DNA of 34,459 nucleotides from positions 1 to 34,459 of the forward strand of contig JAGHIA010000118.1 of the NCBI GenBank assembly GCA_017887445.1, in the 5' to 3' direction. How positions within the stretch are numbered: the first letter of the stretch is position 1; every line of letters starts with the position of its first letter. Of the stretch, positions 33,985-34,459 are shown in pieces. The notes beneath the pieces were generated by a model. The model saw nothing but the letters and a program-made list of their open reading frames with translations. It was not told the DNA's origin and searched no databases. This stretch comes from Fusicatenibacter sp. GTDB lineage: Bacteria > Bacillota > Clostridia > Lachnospirales > Lachnospiraceae. A program made the position numbers and the translations under genes.

Positions 33985-34212
33985 CTGAATGTGAGCAATA
34001 GAGAGCAGCAAAGACCCCAATGATGCCGGAATACCGATTACCAGCACAACGCCTACCCCTACACAGCACCATATACAAAATGAGCAGACCTTTTTAGCAT
34101 ATTCCGTCCTTCCTTCTCCCAGCGCCCTGGAAATGACAGATGTTTCTCCTACTCCAAAAATGGTACCCGCAGTCATAAAAAGCAAAAATACCAGTAATTT
34201 AGTGACATCACA
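33985..34212 (-). pseudogene. MATE-family efflux transporter fragment
   Basis: LLFMTAGTIFGVGETSVISR, ALGEGRTEYAKKVCSFCIWC and VGVGVVLVIG match the region around the second and third membrane helices of MATE transporters (GxxSVISRxLGxG). Neither the start nor the remaining ten helices are present. The fragment abuts the sirtuin-like piece. Confidence 0.75.
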
Positions 34213-34330
34213 GAAAGTAGCTCATTTCTTGACGACTCATGACGAAAGGTTTTTTCTGCTGCTCAGTAGCAATGGAGATCCCCGATTCACTTCTGCTTTA
34301 CAAGCAGAGGCAAATCAATTAGTAAATGGC

Positions 34331-34459
34331 TCGTAACAGTTCAGCCTGCCACTATTCCGCGAGGTGTTTTCGCGCAGAATGCGCGAAAATCCCGAGGCCT
34401 GCAGCGCGAAACTGCATGAAATGCAGTTTCTGTGCATCGCGAAGCGTGTAATAGTTCAG
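34331..34459. repeat. Structured repeat family C, long copy (continues past the window)
   Basis: CGTAACAGTTCAGCCTGCCA, then hairpin TTTTCGCGCA-GAA-TGCGCGAAAA (about 34368-34390), CCCGAGGCC, then a second hairpin AAACTGCAT-GAA-ATGCAGTTT (about 34408-34430), and finally GTAATAGTTCAG at the window edge. The first half matches 21687-21756; the first 20 bases match 22783-22800. Confidence 0.75.

Noticed and set aside
33586-34185. A single 199-codon protein joining a MATE-like start to a macrodomain end
   Set aside because: The two halves belong to unrelated families, the middle fits neither, and the sirtuin-like piece lies in a different frame. It is treated as fused fragments.

Overview
The window looks like a chromosomal segment of a gut-type Clostridia, most likely Lachnospiraceae. 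The reasons are the Firmicutes-type gene set (Era, RecO, an M16C metallopeptidase, an SseB-like protein, a PTS system with EI and HPr, a BlaI/BlaR1 pair), strong AGGAGG ribosome binding sites, fairly GC-rich housekeeping genes beside more AT-rich accessory genes, and intergenic spaces packed with structured palindromic repeats. The genus cannot be fixed from sequence alone. I saw no rRNA, tRNA or CRISPR array.

Layout. 1-1.7 kb: one arm of a long palindromic repeat, then a two-gene minus-strand operon encoding a DUF3990 protein (ADP-ribosyltransferase-like) and an XRE regulator, read from a promoter that contains an 18-bp palindromic operator; this looks like a toxin-antitoxin unit. 1.7-4.4 kb: a cytoplasmic glycoside hydrolase family 3 enzyme. 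4.4-6.3 kb: a one-gene GmrSD/DUF262-type restriction-like protein flanked by two related terminator-like hairpins. 6.6-8.5 kb: a three-gene operon (zinc-ribbon membrane protein, DUF5685, J-domain protein). 8.6-10.8 kb: a second copy of the long palindrome, an AT-rich GNAT acetyltransferase, and a small membrane protein with a YihX-like HAD phosphatase. 10.8-16.6 kb: a mec-like neighbourhood, with BlaI/MecI repressor and BlaR1/MecR1 sensor on the plus strand converging on a MecA-type class B penicillin-binding protein on the minus strand. 16.6-22.6 kb: RecO, Era, the M16C peptidase and an SseB-like protein, all minus strand, separated by repeats.

22.8-32.7 kb is the most interesting part. A Crp/Fnr-type regulator is divergent from a tight eight-gene operon: beta-glucoside EIIBCA, GH1 6-phospho-beta-glucosidase, an Old Yellow Enzyme/enoate-reductase-type iron-sulfur flavoprotein, a TIGR04076 protein, a cyclase-family protein with altered metal ligands, an HPr with Lys instead of the regulatory Ser46, inorganic pyrophosphatase and EI. 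The order suggests import and phosphorylation of a plant-type glucoside, cleavage, and then reduction or rearrangement of the aglycone, with the operon carrying its own PTS energy-coupling proteins. This is inference, but it is a coherent candidate for an undescribed glycoside-aglycone pathway.

32.7-34.46 kb is a graveyard: a truncated phage replisome organizer, a frameshifted cysteine-rich VLP gene, and fragments of a MATE transporter, a sirtuin-like and a macrodomain protein, ending in another structured repeat.

Across the window at least four families of structured intergenic repeats occur. For two of them, comparing copies shows paired (compensatory) base changes in the stems, so folding rather than sequence appears to be conserved.
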